Assembly (NCBI RefSeq): GCF_003583365.1
Contig: NZ_QXED01000010.1
Span: 62,001 to 126,000, forward strand
Direction: 5' to 3'
Origin: Fibrisoma montanum
Lineage (GTDB): Bacteria > Bacteroidota > Bacteroidia > Cytophagales > Spirosomataceae
Length of the DNA: 64,000 nt
Part shown: in pieces, positions 8,031-16,417 of the stretch
Layout: each line of letters starts with the position of its first letter
Numbering within the stretch: the stretch's first letter is position 1
Made by a program: the position numbers and the translations under genes
The notes under the pieces: generated by a model
What the model saw: the letters and a program-made list of their open reading frames with translations, nothing else
Told to the model about the DNA's origin: nothing
Databases searched by the model: none

Positions 8031-9929
8031 CTAACTTGTTTGTATTTTCTTAGGCAGAAGTAAACGCACCGTTGTACCGGTTGGGCCCGCGTCAAGCTGC
8101 ACTGTCGCGTCGATGGTTTGGGCGCGGTTATAGAGATTTTTCAGACCAATGCCGCCGGTGATCAGCGCTTGTTTCACGTCGAAACCCTGTCCGTTATCTG
8201 ACACGATCAATTGCCAACCCGCCGAGGTGCACTGAAGTGACACAAGGCCTTCGGTAGCCTTGGCGTGCCGAATACTGTTTGCAATCAGTTCATTGGTCAT
8301 TCGGTATAGTTGCCGGGTTTCGGTGGCGCTCAAAACGGGCAGCTGGCCGGGAGCGGGTTGACAGCCTTCGGCCTGGAAGACCAGCCGAAAGTCACTGGTC
8401 CGGCAGCACCGCTCAACCAGTTCTGACAAAGCGGCTGGCAAGCCTTTCTGCATCAAATCAGGGGGCAGGTCATCGCGCAGGATCTGGTCGAGGTTAGCGT
8501 CGGTTTTATCAAGCAGATCAACAGCTTCGCTTAGCAAGGGTACGGGCGGGAGAGCCGTCAGCATGGCGCGGGTGTTGGTTAGTCGCCCCCCCACCTCAGT
8601 CAAAAGCAGCCGGGCGATTTGCTGGCGTTCGGATTCCAATACGTCGATGATAGCGTCGTTGGTTTGCTGCCGGGTTTGGGCCAGGCTAATCTGTAGTTGC
8701 CGTTCGTCATCGATGGACCTTCGGTAGCGGTAGGCCAGCAGGTAAAAGAGTACGACCAGATCGATAAAAAAGTTGACGATCAAAAGCATGTAGGCATCCA
8801 CGAAAAAAACGCCATCGGACTGATTCCGCATTGTGTTCTGGATAATGATCAGTAACTGCCCAGCCATCTGAATGCTTAGCCCGGCAGCATATAGCCGCGT
8901 TACGGCAGCGGTGGTTCTCAGCCCCACAATTGCAACGGCGATAAACACCAGAAAGACTCCGCTGGCCAATATCGTGTGCACCCGCGTGATAAGTCGGTAA
9001 GCGCCCGTGTGGGTTTCGGTAAGACCCATTAACTGACCGATTACCAACGCAACGAACAGCCCGGCAAATGTCCATTTGAAAACCTGAGTGGCCCAGAACA
9101 CCCGTTTCGACTCGGTACGCAGGCGTAGAAAATACTGCTGAAACTGGAGCAGCGCTGGAATGTACAGCCAAAGGGCTTCAATAACGGCATCGGGTTGGTT
9201 GATAGCGGGAAGCCTGGGCCAGAGGTACTGAAAACCCAGCCCTGTATCGGCAAACTGCCGCAAAGCAAGCCCCAGGATATATAGGCCGTACCAGCTATAA
9301 ACCGGGTCGAGGGTTGCGCCGTAAAACAAGAACGCCAGCAGTACAACCAGCCCCACTACGCCCGCAAAAATGCCCCACAAAAAGTATTCACGCTGTTCAC
9401 GGTCTTCAAGATCGCTGGTTTGCCAGACCGTTAACTCGGTGGCCAGATTTTCGTAACGTTTGTCGATCCGAAGGTAGAAGTCGGTCGTGGTCCGGTAGGG
9501 CACCGCGTCCACCGGCAGCAGGTATACGAATGTTTTGGTCGGTGAGGGGCGCTGGGCAAAGGGTAACCGGCTGCCCGCCTGACCGAGCGAGGTTATGATT
9601 GAATCGTTTACCTGGAACAGTTCGAGCCGATCGATGGTAGGGTTGCGAATCTCAAGTGACCGTTCCGTCAACTGATCACTAGTGGCTAACCGAATGCGAA
9701 ACCAATGTACCGATTCTGTATAGCCGATGTTGATCCGGTGCTGAAGCACGGGTGTAAAGGAACGAACCCGCAGTACGTCCCGAATGGTAGCTGACCCGCT
9801 CCGGTCTTCCCAGTGGGTAATAGGAACCAGCTGCGGTTCCATTGACTTAACGGAAGCCAGGTGGTAAGCCGTTAAGCTCAGCAGCGCGGCCACGATCAGC
9901 CCGAACAATACGAGTAGCTTACGAATCAT
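8031..9929 (-). CDS. 7TMR-DISM histidine-kinase-like protein 2, ATPase intact, no acceptor His
   Basis: A 632-residue protein: N-terminal membrane anchor (LLVLFGLIVAALLSLTAY), periplasmic DISM domain, seven membrane segments containing GLGFQYLWP, then a HisKA_3/HATPase region. The helix that normally carries DLHDD reads IARLLLTEVGG; the acceptor His is replaced by Leu443. The catalytic domain is complete: N-box NELIANSIRHAKAT, G1 box VSDNGQGF, G2 region GGIGLKNLYNR, and GTTVRLLLP. This combination predicts ATP binding without self-phosphorylation. Its start overlaps the stop of the preceding kinase gene in an ATGA arrangement, so the two products are probably made together. Of the three kinases here it is the only one with a full ATP site. 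Confidence 0.94.
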   Translation of the reverse strand: MIRKLLVLFGLIVAALLSLTAYHLASVKSMEPQLVPITHWEDRSGSATIRDVLRVRSFTPVLQHRINIGYTESVHWFRIRLATSDQLTERSLEIRNPTIDRLELFQVNDSIITSLGQAGSRLPFAQRPSPTKTFVYLLPVDAVPYRTTTDFYLRIDKRYENLATELTVWQTSDLEDREQREYFLWGIFAGVVGLVVLLAFLFYGATLDPVYSWYGLYILGLALRQFADTGLGFQYLWPRLPAINQPDAVIEALWLYIPALLQFQQYFLRLRTESKRVFWATQVFKWTFAGLFVALVIGQLMGLTETHTGAYRLITRVHTILASGVFLVFIAVAIVGLRTTAAVTRLYAAGLSIQMAGQLLIIIQNTMRNQSDGVFFVDAYMLLIVNFFIDLVVLFYLLAYRYRRSIDDERQLQISLAQTRQQTNDAIIDVLESERQQIARLLLTEVGGRLTNTRAMLTALPPVPLLSEAVDLLDKTDANLDQILRDDLPPDLMQKGLPAALSELVERCCRTSDFRLVFQAEGCQPAPGQLPVLSATETRQLYRMTNELIANSIRHAKATEGLVSLQCTSAGWQLIVSDNGQGFDVKQALITGGIGLKNLYNRAQTIDATVQLDAGPTGTTVRLLLPKKIQTS

Positions 9930-11842
9930 GCCGGAACCGGATTAGTGATGACTTCGCTCAGCATTACAGAATTGCCATCGTCGGTACTATCGATCAGCAG
10001 GTCGGCTTTCAACAGGTCGGCTTTAGCCCGGAGGTTGGCTCGGTCCGTGTCGGCGATCGGAGTTGGCAGGCCGTTATCTTCCACCGACAGCGTCAGGTAG
10101 TTGTCATGATAAAGCAGTTGAACCGTAACATCGGTAACGCGTTGGTGGCGCTGGGCGTTGCGGATGAGCTGGGTGGCCATGCTAAATACCAGCTGCGCCC
10201 GTTGCCCGTCCAGTGGCTTCACCTCCCCCGCACTCACAAATTCTACCGGAATCCCCCGGCGGCTTAACACCCGGCTGACTTCAGCAATGGCATTAACTAA
10301 ATCGTTTCGCTCTAATGCCCTGGGCATTAGTTGATGAGCGAGTGTACGGAGTTCGTCAGCGGCTTCATCAAGCAGTCGTTGAGCCTGTTGTAATGGCGTT
10401 GCCTGACTAGTCCGGTCGAGTCGGGAGAGGTAACCTTTCGCTGTTGCCAGTAGGGGGCCGATGTCGTCGTGGAGATCCTGGGCGAGTCGTCGGCGCTCTT
10501 CTTCCAGCGAGTTAATAACCTGTTGCTGAGCCTGCTGTCGGCTCTGGAGTACGTTCAATTCGAGTTGCTGATTCCGGTGCTGGGCATGGGTGTAGCGGTA
10601 AGCCAATCCGTAGGTAAAGAACACCAGATCAATCAGCACAGTCAATCCCAGCACGATGTAAGTTTCTACATCAAAAGGCAGCACCCAGCCCTGACCCTGG
10701 CAGAAATTGATCGTTGCTACCAGTCCATAACCCATGAACTGCACGGCCAAGGCGTATCCATAGTACCGTACCATGGGTTCACGAGTTCCGGTACGGCGTC
10801 CCGGTTCCAGCAGGCTGAGAATCGTCAGGCCAGTGACTACCAGTACGAAGCACGACGTTGTCAGCGACACCATCCGGTAGAGGTACTGTTCGCGTCCCGG
10901 CACCCCAAGCCACTGCACGGTTATGGCCGCAACCAGCGCAAACGTCACGAACGCTTTGAAGCCATTTACCCACCTGAAAATTCGGCTATTGTGGCGGTTT
11001 TGGCGGATAAAGTACTGCATGAATGTGAGCTGGGCCACCATAGCGGCCCAGACGTAGAGATACACCGGCAGGTAGTCGTTCAGGTGCGGGAGGGTAGGCC
11101 AGAGGTATTGAAAGCCCAGTCCTGCGTCGGAAAACAGGTGCATCGTGATGAAGTGCAGGTATAGGCTGTACCAAAAGTAAATCCAGTCGCGCAGGGCCAG
11201 GAGCATCACCAGATTCAGCACGGCCACGATGCAGATGATGCCGACGAACATCCCCCACAGGAAGTATTCGCTGCGGTCGGAGGCCAGAAACGCCGGGCGA
11301 TGCCAGAGTCGCACGAAGAACGACAAGATAGCGTAGGGCTGGCGCAAGCGCAGGTAATACCCGGCCGTTTGCCCGGCCCGAAGCTGGATTGGAAAGACGT
11401 AGTTGTTGTTGCGATAAGGTCGCTGACTGAACACGAAGTGATTGCCCGTCAACCCCAGCGATCGAATGGTTCCATGGCTGACTTCAAGTAGCTCCAGTTC
11501 GTCGAGATTGGCGTATTCGATTTCGAGCATCAACCGAACGGGCTTGGGTATGTTTGTGGGAGCCACCAGTTCGAAATAGAGCCAGTGCGTGGCGGTGGTG
11601 TTGTAGCCGAAATCCTGGCGGTCGGTCAGGCTGACGGCGGGCCGAAACTGACCCGTCTGCTGACGGTCGATCACCTGCCGGATGCTCAGTTGACCCGTTG
11701 AATCGACAAAGCGCGACAAATGCCCCCGCATCGACACCTCACTTGTACCATCGGAACGCAGCATCATCGGTGGCGGGTTCGCCTGCGCCCTCACCGAAGC
11801 GGCCAGTAGCCACAGCAGGCAGAGACAGTAGCAAGGTTTCAT
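9926..11842 (-). CDS. 7TMR-DISM histidine kinase 3, acceptor His present, ATP lid degenerate
   Basis: First gene of the operon. I placed the start at 11842 (MKPCYCLCLLWLLAASVRAQ), which gives a clean signal peptide; the open frame extends to 11956. A DISM extracellular domain is followed by seven membrane segments with GLGFQYLWP, a coiled linker, and the HisKA_3 motif RRLAQDLHDDIGPLL with acceptor His458. The ATP-binding domain keeps the N-box Asn (QLIRNAQRH) and DNG in SVEDNGLPTP. It lacks the second glycine motif and the GxGL lid: the expected region reads ANLRAKADLLKAD. It may therefore need another subunit to be phosphorylated. It is divergent from the lipoprotein gene at 11978. Confidence 0.93.
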   Translation of the reverse strand: MKPCYCLCLLWLLAASVRAQANPPPMMLRSDGTSEVSMRGHLSRFVDSTGQLSIRQVIDRQQTGQFRPAVSLTDRQDFGYNTTATHWLYFELVAPTNIPKPVRLMLEIEYANLDELELLEVSHGTIRSLGLTGNHFVFSQRPYRNNNYVFPIQLRAGQTAGYYLRLRQPYAILSFFVRLWHRPAFLASDRSEYFLWGMFVGIICIVAVLNLVMLLALRDWIYFWYSLYLHFITMHLFSDAGLGFQYLWPTLPHLNDYLPVYLYVWAAMVAQLTFMQYFIRQNRHNSRIFRWVNGFKAFVTFALVAAITVQWLGVPGREQYLYRMVSLTTSCFVLVVTGLTILSLLEPGRRTGTREPMVRYYGYALAVQFMGYGLVATINFCQGQGWVLPFDVETYIVLGLTVLIDLVFFTYGLAYRYTHAQHRNQQLELNVLQSRQQAQQQVINSLEEERRRLAQDLHDDIGPLLATAKGYLSRLDRTSQATPLQQAQRLLDEAADELRTLAHQLMPRALERNDLVNAIAEVSRVLSRRGIPVEFVSAGEVKPLDGQRAQLVFSMATQLIRNAQRHQRVTDVTVQLLYHDNYLTLSVEDNGLPTPIADTDRANLRAKADLLKADLLIDSTDDGNSVMLSEVITNPVPA

Positions 11843-11977
11843 AAAAAGGGCAGGAAGGTATACCAAAAGAACGCCGTATTTCCTAAAAATACAAACAAGG
11901 TTGTATGGATTACCCCCTGCCGGATGAGCCAATTTTGCATCACCCAAACGGGACAAAACCTTAAAAAAAATACGAAC

Positions 11978-12706
11978 ATGAAATCAATGAAACAAGCAAT
12001 TGCCTTTTCCCTCCTGGTAGGAGCCTTTTTCAGCTGTGAAGACCAATCAATCACGCGGCAGGAAACAACGCCTGCCATCGACCCGACTGTTGCCAATGCT
12101 ACGCCGGCAGCCCTCGGAGGCACTATTAAAAACGGTCCGTCTTTGCCCCTGCCGACCATCACCGAGCAGACGTACGTTCCAGCTAATGATTTGTTTGCCC
12201 ATACCCGATGCCGCGCCTGGCGGATCACGTGGCCAACGTATCCAGTCGGCACCAATGCCAACCTGATTCCGACGGTATTTTCGGTTAAGAGCGGGGGTTT
12301 AAACAGCTTTAACTACCTGAACAATACGGCGGCAGCGAACACGTACAAGACTAATTTCAATCTGTACCACAACACTAAACTGGAAACGGCCAATACACTC
12401 TGGGCTGAACTCACCCATGCCTTCAATGCCGGGTCTAAAATGGAAACGACCTACTTCAATAAAACCAAGCACTCAGCCGCTTCGGTCGAAACCTGGGTGA
12501 AAGGAAGGCCTGAACTTTTTAAAATCTACTGGGAGCATGAGGCTATATCCCCTTTCACGGAAATCGCTAATTACCAACCGGGCGAAATCTACCTTTTTAG
12601 AATAATTGATCACAACACGGAAACGCCGGATCAGTACGGTGGCATCCGGATTGTATCGATGACGCCCCGGATTATTGAGGTCTACTTAGCCGAGCCGAAC
12701 GAGTAA
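11978..12706 (+). CDS. Hypothetical lipoprotein
   Basis: A 242-residue protein starting MKSMKQAIAFSLLVGAFFSC; the lipobox Cys is followed by EDQ. I chose the ATG at 11978 because it places the signal peptide at the N-terminus; an upstream frame runs to 11924. The mature part is rich in Asn, Thr and aromatic residues, with no domain I recognise. A GGTIKNGPSLPLP segment follows the linker. It is divergently transcribed from the DISM kinase operon, with about 135 bases between the starts, so it may be a target or partner of that system. This link is based on position only. Confidence 0.75.
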   Translation: MKSMKQAIAFSLLVGAFFSCEDQSITRQETTPAIDPTVANATPAALGGTIKNGPSLPLPTITEQTYVPANDLFAHTRCRAWRITWPTYPVGTNANLIPTVFSVKSGGLNSFNYLNNTAAANTYKTNFNLYHNTKLETANTLWAELTHAFNAGSKMETTYFNKTKHSAASVETWVKGRPELFKIYWEHEAISPFTEIANYQPGEIYLFRIIDHNTETPDQYGGIRIVSMTPRIIEVYLAEPNE

Positions 12707-12763
12707 TTATGAGCATGCGGTAGGCAGTTGCCAAAAAACGCACTTACTAAACCTTAAACAAGC

Positions 12764-14278
12764 ATGAAAACGCAAACAGTTGGTATTATCGGCGCGGGCG
12801 TGAGTGGCCTAGTAACGGCCAAAACCATGCGTGAACACGGTTTCTCGGTCGTGGTTTTTGAAAAGGAAAGTGAACTTGGCGGGGTGTGGGCCTCGACCCG
12901 TCGGTACCCGAACGTAACGACACAGAATACTCGCGATACGTACACGTTCTCGGATTTTCCGATGCCTAAACACTACCCCGAATGGCCCACCGGTCAGCAG
13001 GTACAGGCGTATTTGACTGATTACGCCCGGCACTTCAGCCTCCTGCCTTCAATTCGGTTCGGTACCATAGTGGAGCGGGCGGAGCTTCTCGATGGCGGAC
13101 AGGACGGCTGGCTGCTTCACACCCGGCAACAGGGGCAACCCAACCAGACAGTTGTCGATTACTTAGTAGTTTGCAACGGCGTGTTCAGCGAACCAAATAT
13201 TCCCCGGATTCCAGGGCGCGATTTGTTTCGGGGAACGGTGTTGCACAGTACCGAGTTCCGTCAGCAGCACCTCGACGCGGCCCGGCAGCAAAAAGTAGCC
13301 GTCGTCGGCTTCGCCAAATCAGCCCACGATATCCTGTCGCAGGTAAGCAATGTATCCCGCAGGCCGGTTTGCATTTACCGCGAGGCTAAATGGAAGATGC
13401 CCCGTATCTTCTGGGGGCTGAATGTCAAGTATCTGTTGCTCCACCGCTTGGGTGAGTCACTGTTTCCTTACCGGTCTCTGTATGGTATCCATCGGTTTTT
13501 GCATGGGCCACTGGGCAAACCCGTTACAGGGTTGCTGGTGAAAGGTTTAGGCAGGCTTGTAGCAACTCAGTTAAAGCTCCGCAAAAGCGGCCTCTTGCCC
13601 GACAAGCCCTTCGATAGCATTGCCAACTGCTCCATCGGGCTAACCTCCGACAACTTCTACGAGCGGGCGGCAAGGGGCGAAATCGAACTGGCGAACGGCG
13701 AGATCGCTCACTTTGTGCCGGATGGAGTAGTGCTAAACACCGGCCGGCACATTGTGGCCGATCAGGTCATCTTCGCAACGGGTTTCCGGCAGACGGTGCC
13801 ATTTTTTGACGAATTGGTACGTCAGCGCCTTCGTGATCAGAGGGGCTGGTTCCAGTTGTACCGCAATGTACTGCCCGCCGACGTACCGAATCTTTCGTTC
13901 GTGGGTTATAATCCTTCGCTGTTCACCCCCTTTACGTCCGAACTGGCCGCGCATTACTCCGCTCAGTATTTCAAAGGTCAGCTAAATCTGCCCGGTACCG
14001 TAGCCATGAAACGGGAGATTGGTCTGCACCACGACTGGCTACGGCAACGTGCACCGCACAGCAGCGCATCGGGTACGTGCATCATTCCGTTTTCGTTCCA
14101 CCACGCCGACGAGCTTATGCGCGACATGGGGTTGCCAACCCGTCGGACCCGTAACCCCATCACCGAATTCATGGCTCCCTTCAACCCGGTCATGTACAAG
14201 GGTCTGGCGCAGGAGTTACAGACGCTAAACGCGGCAAATGTAAGGGCAGAAAAGACCTCCTCGTTGGTTGAGGTCTGA
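12764..14278 (+). CDS. Flavin-containing monooxygenase
   Basis: A 504-residue FAD- and NADPH-dependent monooxygenase. The N-terminal FAD site is GIIGAGVSGL, with the acidic strand end in VVVFEKE and the second FAD contact ELGGVW. The FMO-like signature region reads FRGTVLHSTEF. The NADPH site is VAVVGFAKSAHD, and the ATGF motif occurs in VIFATGFRQT. Family members oxidise N or S atoms of small molecules, or ketones in the Baeyer-Villiger subgroup; the substrate cannot be inferred. It follows the lipoprotein gene on the same strand by 57 bases. A decayed copy of its central third lies about 10 kb away (3138-3535). Confidence 0.92.
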   Translation: MKTQTVGIIGAGVSGLVTAKTMREHGFSVVVFEKESELGGVWASTRRYPNVTTQNTRDTYTFSDFPMPKHYPEWPTGQQVQAYLTDYARHFSLLPSIRFGTIVERAELLDGGQDGWLLHTRQQGQPNQTVVDYLVVCNGVFSEPNIPRIPGRDLFRGTVLHSTEFRQQHLDAARQQKVAVVGFAKSAHDILSQVSNVSRRPVCIYREAKWKMPRIFWGLNVKYLLLHRLGESLFPYRSLYGIHRFLHGPLGKPVTGLLVKGLGRLVATQLKLRKSGLLPDKPFDSIANCSIGLTSDNFYERAARGEIELANGEIAHFVPDGVVLNTGRHIVADQVIFATGFRQTVPFFDELVRQRLRDQRGWFQLYRNVLPADVPNLSFVGYNPSLFTPFTSELAAHYSAQYFKGQLNLPGTVAMKREIGLHHDWLRQRAPHSSASGTCIIPFSFHHADELMRDMGLPTRRTRNPITEFMAPFNPVMYKGLAQELQTLNAANVRAEKTSSLVEV

Positions 14279-14450
14279 ACTTACAAACCAGGGCAGTAGG
14301 AGTTTGCCGAAATAGCCCACTGCCACAGACCTACGTTTCAATCCTATTGGTCAGGCAGATTTTCGAAAATGACGGCTTCTGATATCGCATGGTTGTGGCT
14401 ACCTTATCAGTTTCTAATCGTTTTTGCTAAGTGGTTATTATGGCAATACA

Positions 14451-14496
14451 CAACGAAAATGGTTGATGCATGAACATGCGTCGGCCATTTTCGTTG
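14451..14496. repeat. Nested hairpin, left flank of the toxin-antitoxin pair
   Basis: A perfect 12-base inverted repeat, caacgaaaatgg and ccattttcgttg, encloses an inner GCATG-AA-CATGC hairpin (14468-14479). A related element with the same loop GCATGAACATGCGT lies at 15489-15530 beyond the HigBA genes. The remaining 14279-14597 stretch holds nothing else I can identify. Confidence 0.7.
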
Positions 14497-14597
14497 ATTT
14501 AAGGATCTCAATATGACTTCATCAGCACAGTATGCTGCTACAATGGATTTATCGTTCGGCTCACCGAATTCCGCTCCACAAGCCAAAAGCAGCAGCC

Positions 14598-14999
14598 TTA
14601 TACCGCCAACAAGGTGTCGGTGGGAATGCCCAGATGTTGGTGCAGCGCTTTGATCATTTTCAGCGTTAGACTACGTCGACGGTTTAACACCTCCGAGACT
14701 CTGTTCTCGCCACCAAAATAAGCAGCCACGTCTCGTTGGGATAAGTTTAACTGTTCCATGCGTTGCTTGATGGCTTCGATCGGATCAGGTTTGGGTATGG
14801 CGTAGTGCTTCTTCTCATAGTCGATGGCCAGCACCGTCAAGGCTTCCAGGATGTCTAAAGCCCGCTTACGCTCCTGAACGTCCTCCAACAAATCAGCATC
14901 GATTAAGTAGTCAATCAACTGACTGGCTTCTTGAAACTGCTCATCATTGGTGATGGGCTTGATGATGATGTCATCCAACTGGATGGCTAGTGTTTTCAT
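14598..14999 (-). CDS. higA: HigA-family antitoxin, XRE-type DNA-binding
   Basis: A 133-residue antitoxin. The N-terminal part (IIIKPITNDEQFQEASQLID) is typical of HigA proteins that pair with HigB. The C-terminal part is an XRE-type helix-turn-helix: LNLSQRDVAAYFGG, then RVSEVLNRRRSLTLKMIKAL. It should bind and neutralise the toxin encoded just upstream and repress the pair's promoter. The gene follows the toxin gene after 11 bases in the toxin-first order usual for hig modules. A palindrome overlapping the promoter region (15344-15358) is a good candidate operator. Confidence 0.9.
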   Translation of the reverse strand: MKTLAIQLDDIIIKPITNDEQFQEASQLIDYLIDADLLEDVQERKRALDILEALTVLAIDYEKKHYAIPKPDPIEAIKQRMEQLNLSQRDVAAYFGGENRVSEVLNRRRSLTLKMIKALHQHLGIPTDTLLAV

Positions 15000-15010
15000 T
15001 GTCTGTAGAA

Positions 15011-15307
15011 TCAGAGGTTAGCAATATCGACTATCTGATCGTATTCTTTGTGGGTACCAATGAAGCGTACAAAAGCAAACTGCCGTTCGTATTCAAACTT
15101 AACCACCAATCGATATTTATTACGGGCGATGTTAAATACCACTCGGCCATTACCCACCGTGTCCGCCCCATTGAAGAACTGAATAACTTCGTTAGGGTTA
15201 GAAAAACCTGTTTTATCGACGGTATCATACCAGAACTCAAGGGAAGCTCTAGCATCAGGGTGCTCCTCCCAAAACGTCCGTAGGGTACCCTTCGAGAAAA
15301 TGCGCAT
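15011..15307 (-). CDS. higB: HigB-family mRNA interferase toxin
   Basis: A 98-residue toxin of the HigB family (RelE-like fold), beginning MRIFSKGTLRTFWEEHPDA and including VVFNIARNKYRLVVKFEY and FVRFIGTHKEYDQI. The F(I/V)GTHxEYD ending is characteristic. Such toxins cut mRNA at the ribosome. It is the first gene of the pair and has a -7 box reading TAACTTTG on the minus strand (15336-15329). The frame is intact and no key segment appears missing. Confidence 0.92.
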   Translation of the reverse strand: MRIFSKGTLRTFWEEHPDARASLEFWYDTVDKTGFSNPNEVIQFFNGADTVGNGRVVFNIARNKYRLVVKFEYERQFAFVRFIGTHKEYDQIVDIANL

Positions 15308-15328
15308 GGCTAGGGTTTAGATTGCCTA

Positions 15329-15370
15329 CAAAGTTACAACATTTTCCCAAAATGGGAAGTTCTATGTTGT
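15329..15370 (-). promoter_or_regulatory. higBA promoter and probable autoregulatory operator
   Basis: On the minus strand TAACTTTG (15336-15329) matches the Bacteroidota -7 consensus TAnnTTTG and lies 21 bases before the toxin start. Directly upstream are nested inverted repeats: TTCCCA-AAA-TGGGAA (15344-15358), and outside it ACAACAT (15336-15342) paired with ATGTTGT (15364-15370). The placement between the -7 and -33 positions fits repression by the HigA protein. Confidence 0.65.
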
Positions 15371-15488
15371 CACGATAAAAATTCATTTGTGTTCTGTTAA
15401 TTGATTAGGTTGTCCGTGATTGTACTGAATGAATAGCTGATTACAGCGGTACACCGTGCTGATGAAATCACATTGACAGCTTTGAGTC

Positions 15489-15530
15489 AACGAAAAAGCC
15501 CCAGCATGAACATGCGTAGGGCATTTTCTT
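15489..15530. repeat. Nested hairpin, right flank of the toxin-antitoxin pair
   Basis: The arms gaaaaagccc (15492-15501) and gggcattttc (15519-15528) pair with one mismatch. They enclose GCATG-AA-CATGC (15504-15515), the same inner hairpin as at 14468-14479. The rest of 15371-15769 is AT-rich and shows no gene I can support. Confidence 0.6.
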
Positions 15531-15769
15531 ATTGTACTAACGAAATCACCTGCTATCTCTACTTGATAAGGGCTCTGTTTTCCGGGATGAGGTCAACCAC
15601 ACGGCAGCCATTCAATAAAGCCAGTTTAAAATATAGGAGTCATCCGATAGCTTACCTGGTCATTTCACAAACGTTAGCTGAAATTTTTCGAACTGAAGCA
15701 TATATTCTGAGAGCTGCTTTTTTACCAAATGATAAATTGACGGACCACCGCACTTGCTAGCTTTCACCC

Positions 15770-16339
15770 ATGAAGGAGTTGATCAATTACATTCTACAAT
15801 TTGGCCAGTTGAACCAACAACAAATCGACCTTATTACCAGCAAAGCAACCGAACTGGAACTTCGGAAAGATGACTATTTTTCCGAAGCCGGGAAAATACC
15901 CCGGTACATAGGTTTTGTTGTACAGGGCGTCTTTCGGTTTTGTTACTACAACAACAAGGGCGAAGAAATAACGAACAACTTTGTGGAAGAAAACAGCTTT
16001 GTAGGGGATTATGCCAGGTTTGAATCGAACGTCGCGTCCTCAGAATATATACAGGCCGTTACCGACTGCAAGCTGCTGGTTTTCTCCAAAAAAAACTGGG
16101 ATGAACTGTTGAACACCATTGTCGGCTGGGATAAAATCGTCGCCAAAATCTACCAAAAGTGCCTGCTGGAAGCCATCGACCGCAGAAGCCCACTGGTGTC
16201 AGAAGATGCTACCACGCGTTATTTATCGTTTATCGAGCGATTCCCCTCACTGGCCAATCGGGTTCCACTGGCCTTTGTCGCTTCTTACCTGGGAATCACC
16301 CAGCAATCGCTAAGCAGGATCAGAAGAAACATCCGGTAA
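15770..16339 (+). CDS. Crp/Fnr-family transcriptional regulator
   Basis: A 189-residue regulator with an N-terminal cyclic-nucleotide-binding fold (LRKDDYFSEAGKIPRYIGFV, VQGVFRFCYYNNKGEEI). The C-terminal helix-turn-helix reads VPLAFVASYLGITQQSLSRIRR. The cAMP-contact Arg motif of true Crp is not present, as is usual for this Bacteroidota subgroup, so the ligand is unknown. It lies 78 bases before an SDR oxidoreductase gene on the same strand, a pairing often seen when the regulator controls its neighbour. The two genes look less GC-rich by eye than their surroundings. Confidence 0.9.
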   Translation: MKELINYILQFGQLNQQQIDLITSKATELELRKDDYFSEAGKIPRYIGFVVQGVFRFCYYNNKGEEITNNFVEENSFVGDYARFESNVASSEYIQAVTDCKLLVFSKKNWDELLNTIVGWDKIVAKIYQKCLLEAIDRRSPLVSEDATTRYLSFIERFPSLANRVPLAFVASYLGITQQSLSRIRRNIR

Positions 16340-16417
16340 AATCGCTTTTTACCAATTGGTAAATGCTTCCCTGTTTTCACTAACAACCTTTGCTGAGTTG
16401 ATTTAAACAGAAAAACA

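Noticed and set aside
10469-11164. 231-residue plus-strand frame opposite the first DISM kinase
   Set aside because: Antisense to membrane segments and HisKA region; no domain.
14451-15530. Two similar hairpins considered as a CRISPR array
   Set aside because: Only two copies about 1 kb apart with genes between, and no regular spacers or cas genes.
15473-15760. 95-residue plus-strand frame before the Crp-type gene
   Set aside because: It runs through the hairpin at 15489-15530 and shows no domain or signal; coding is not supported.
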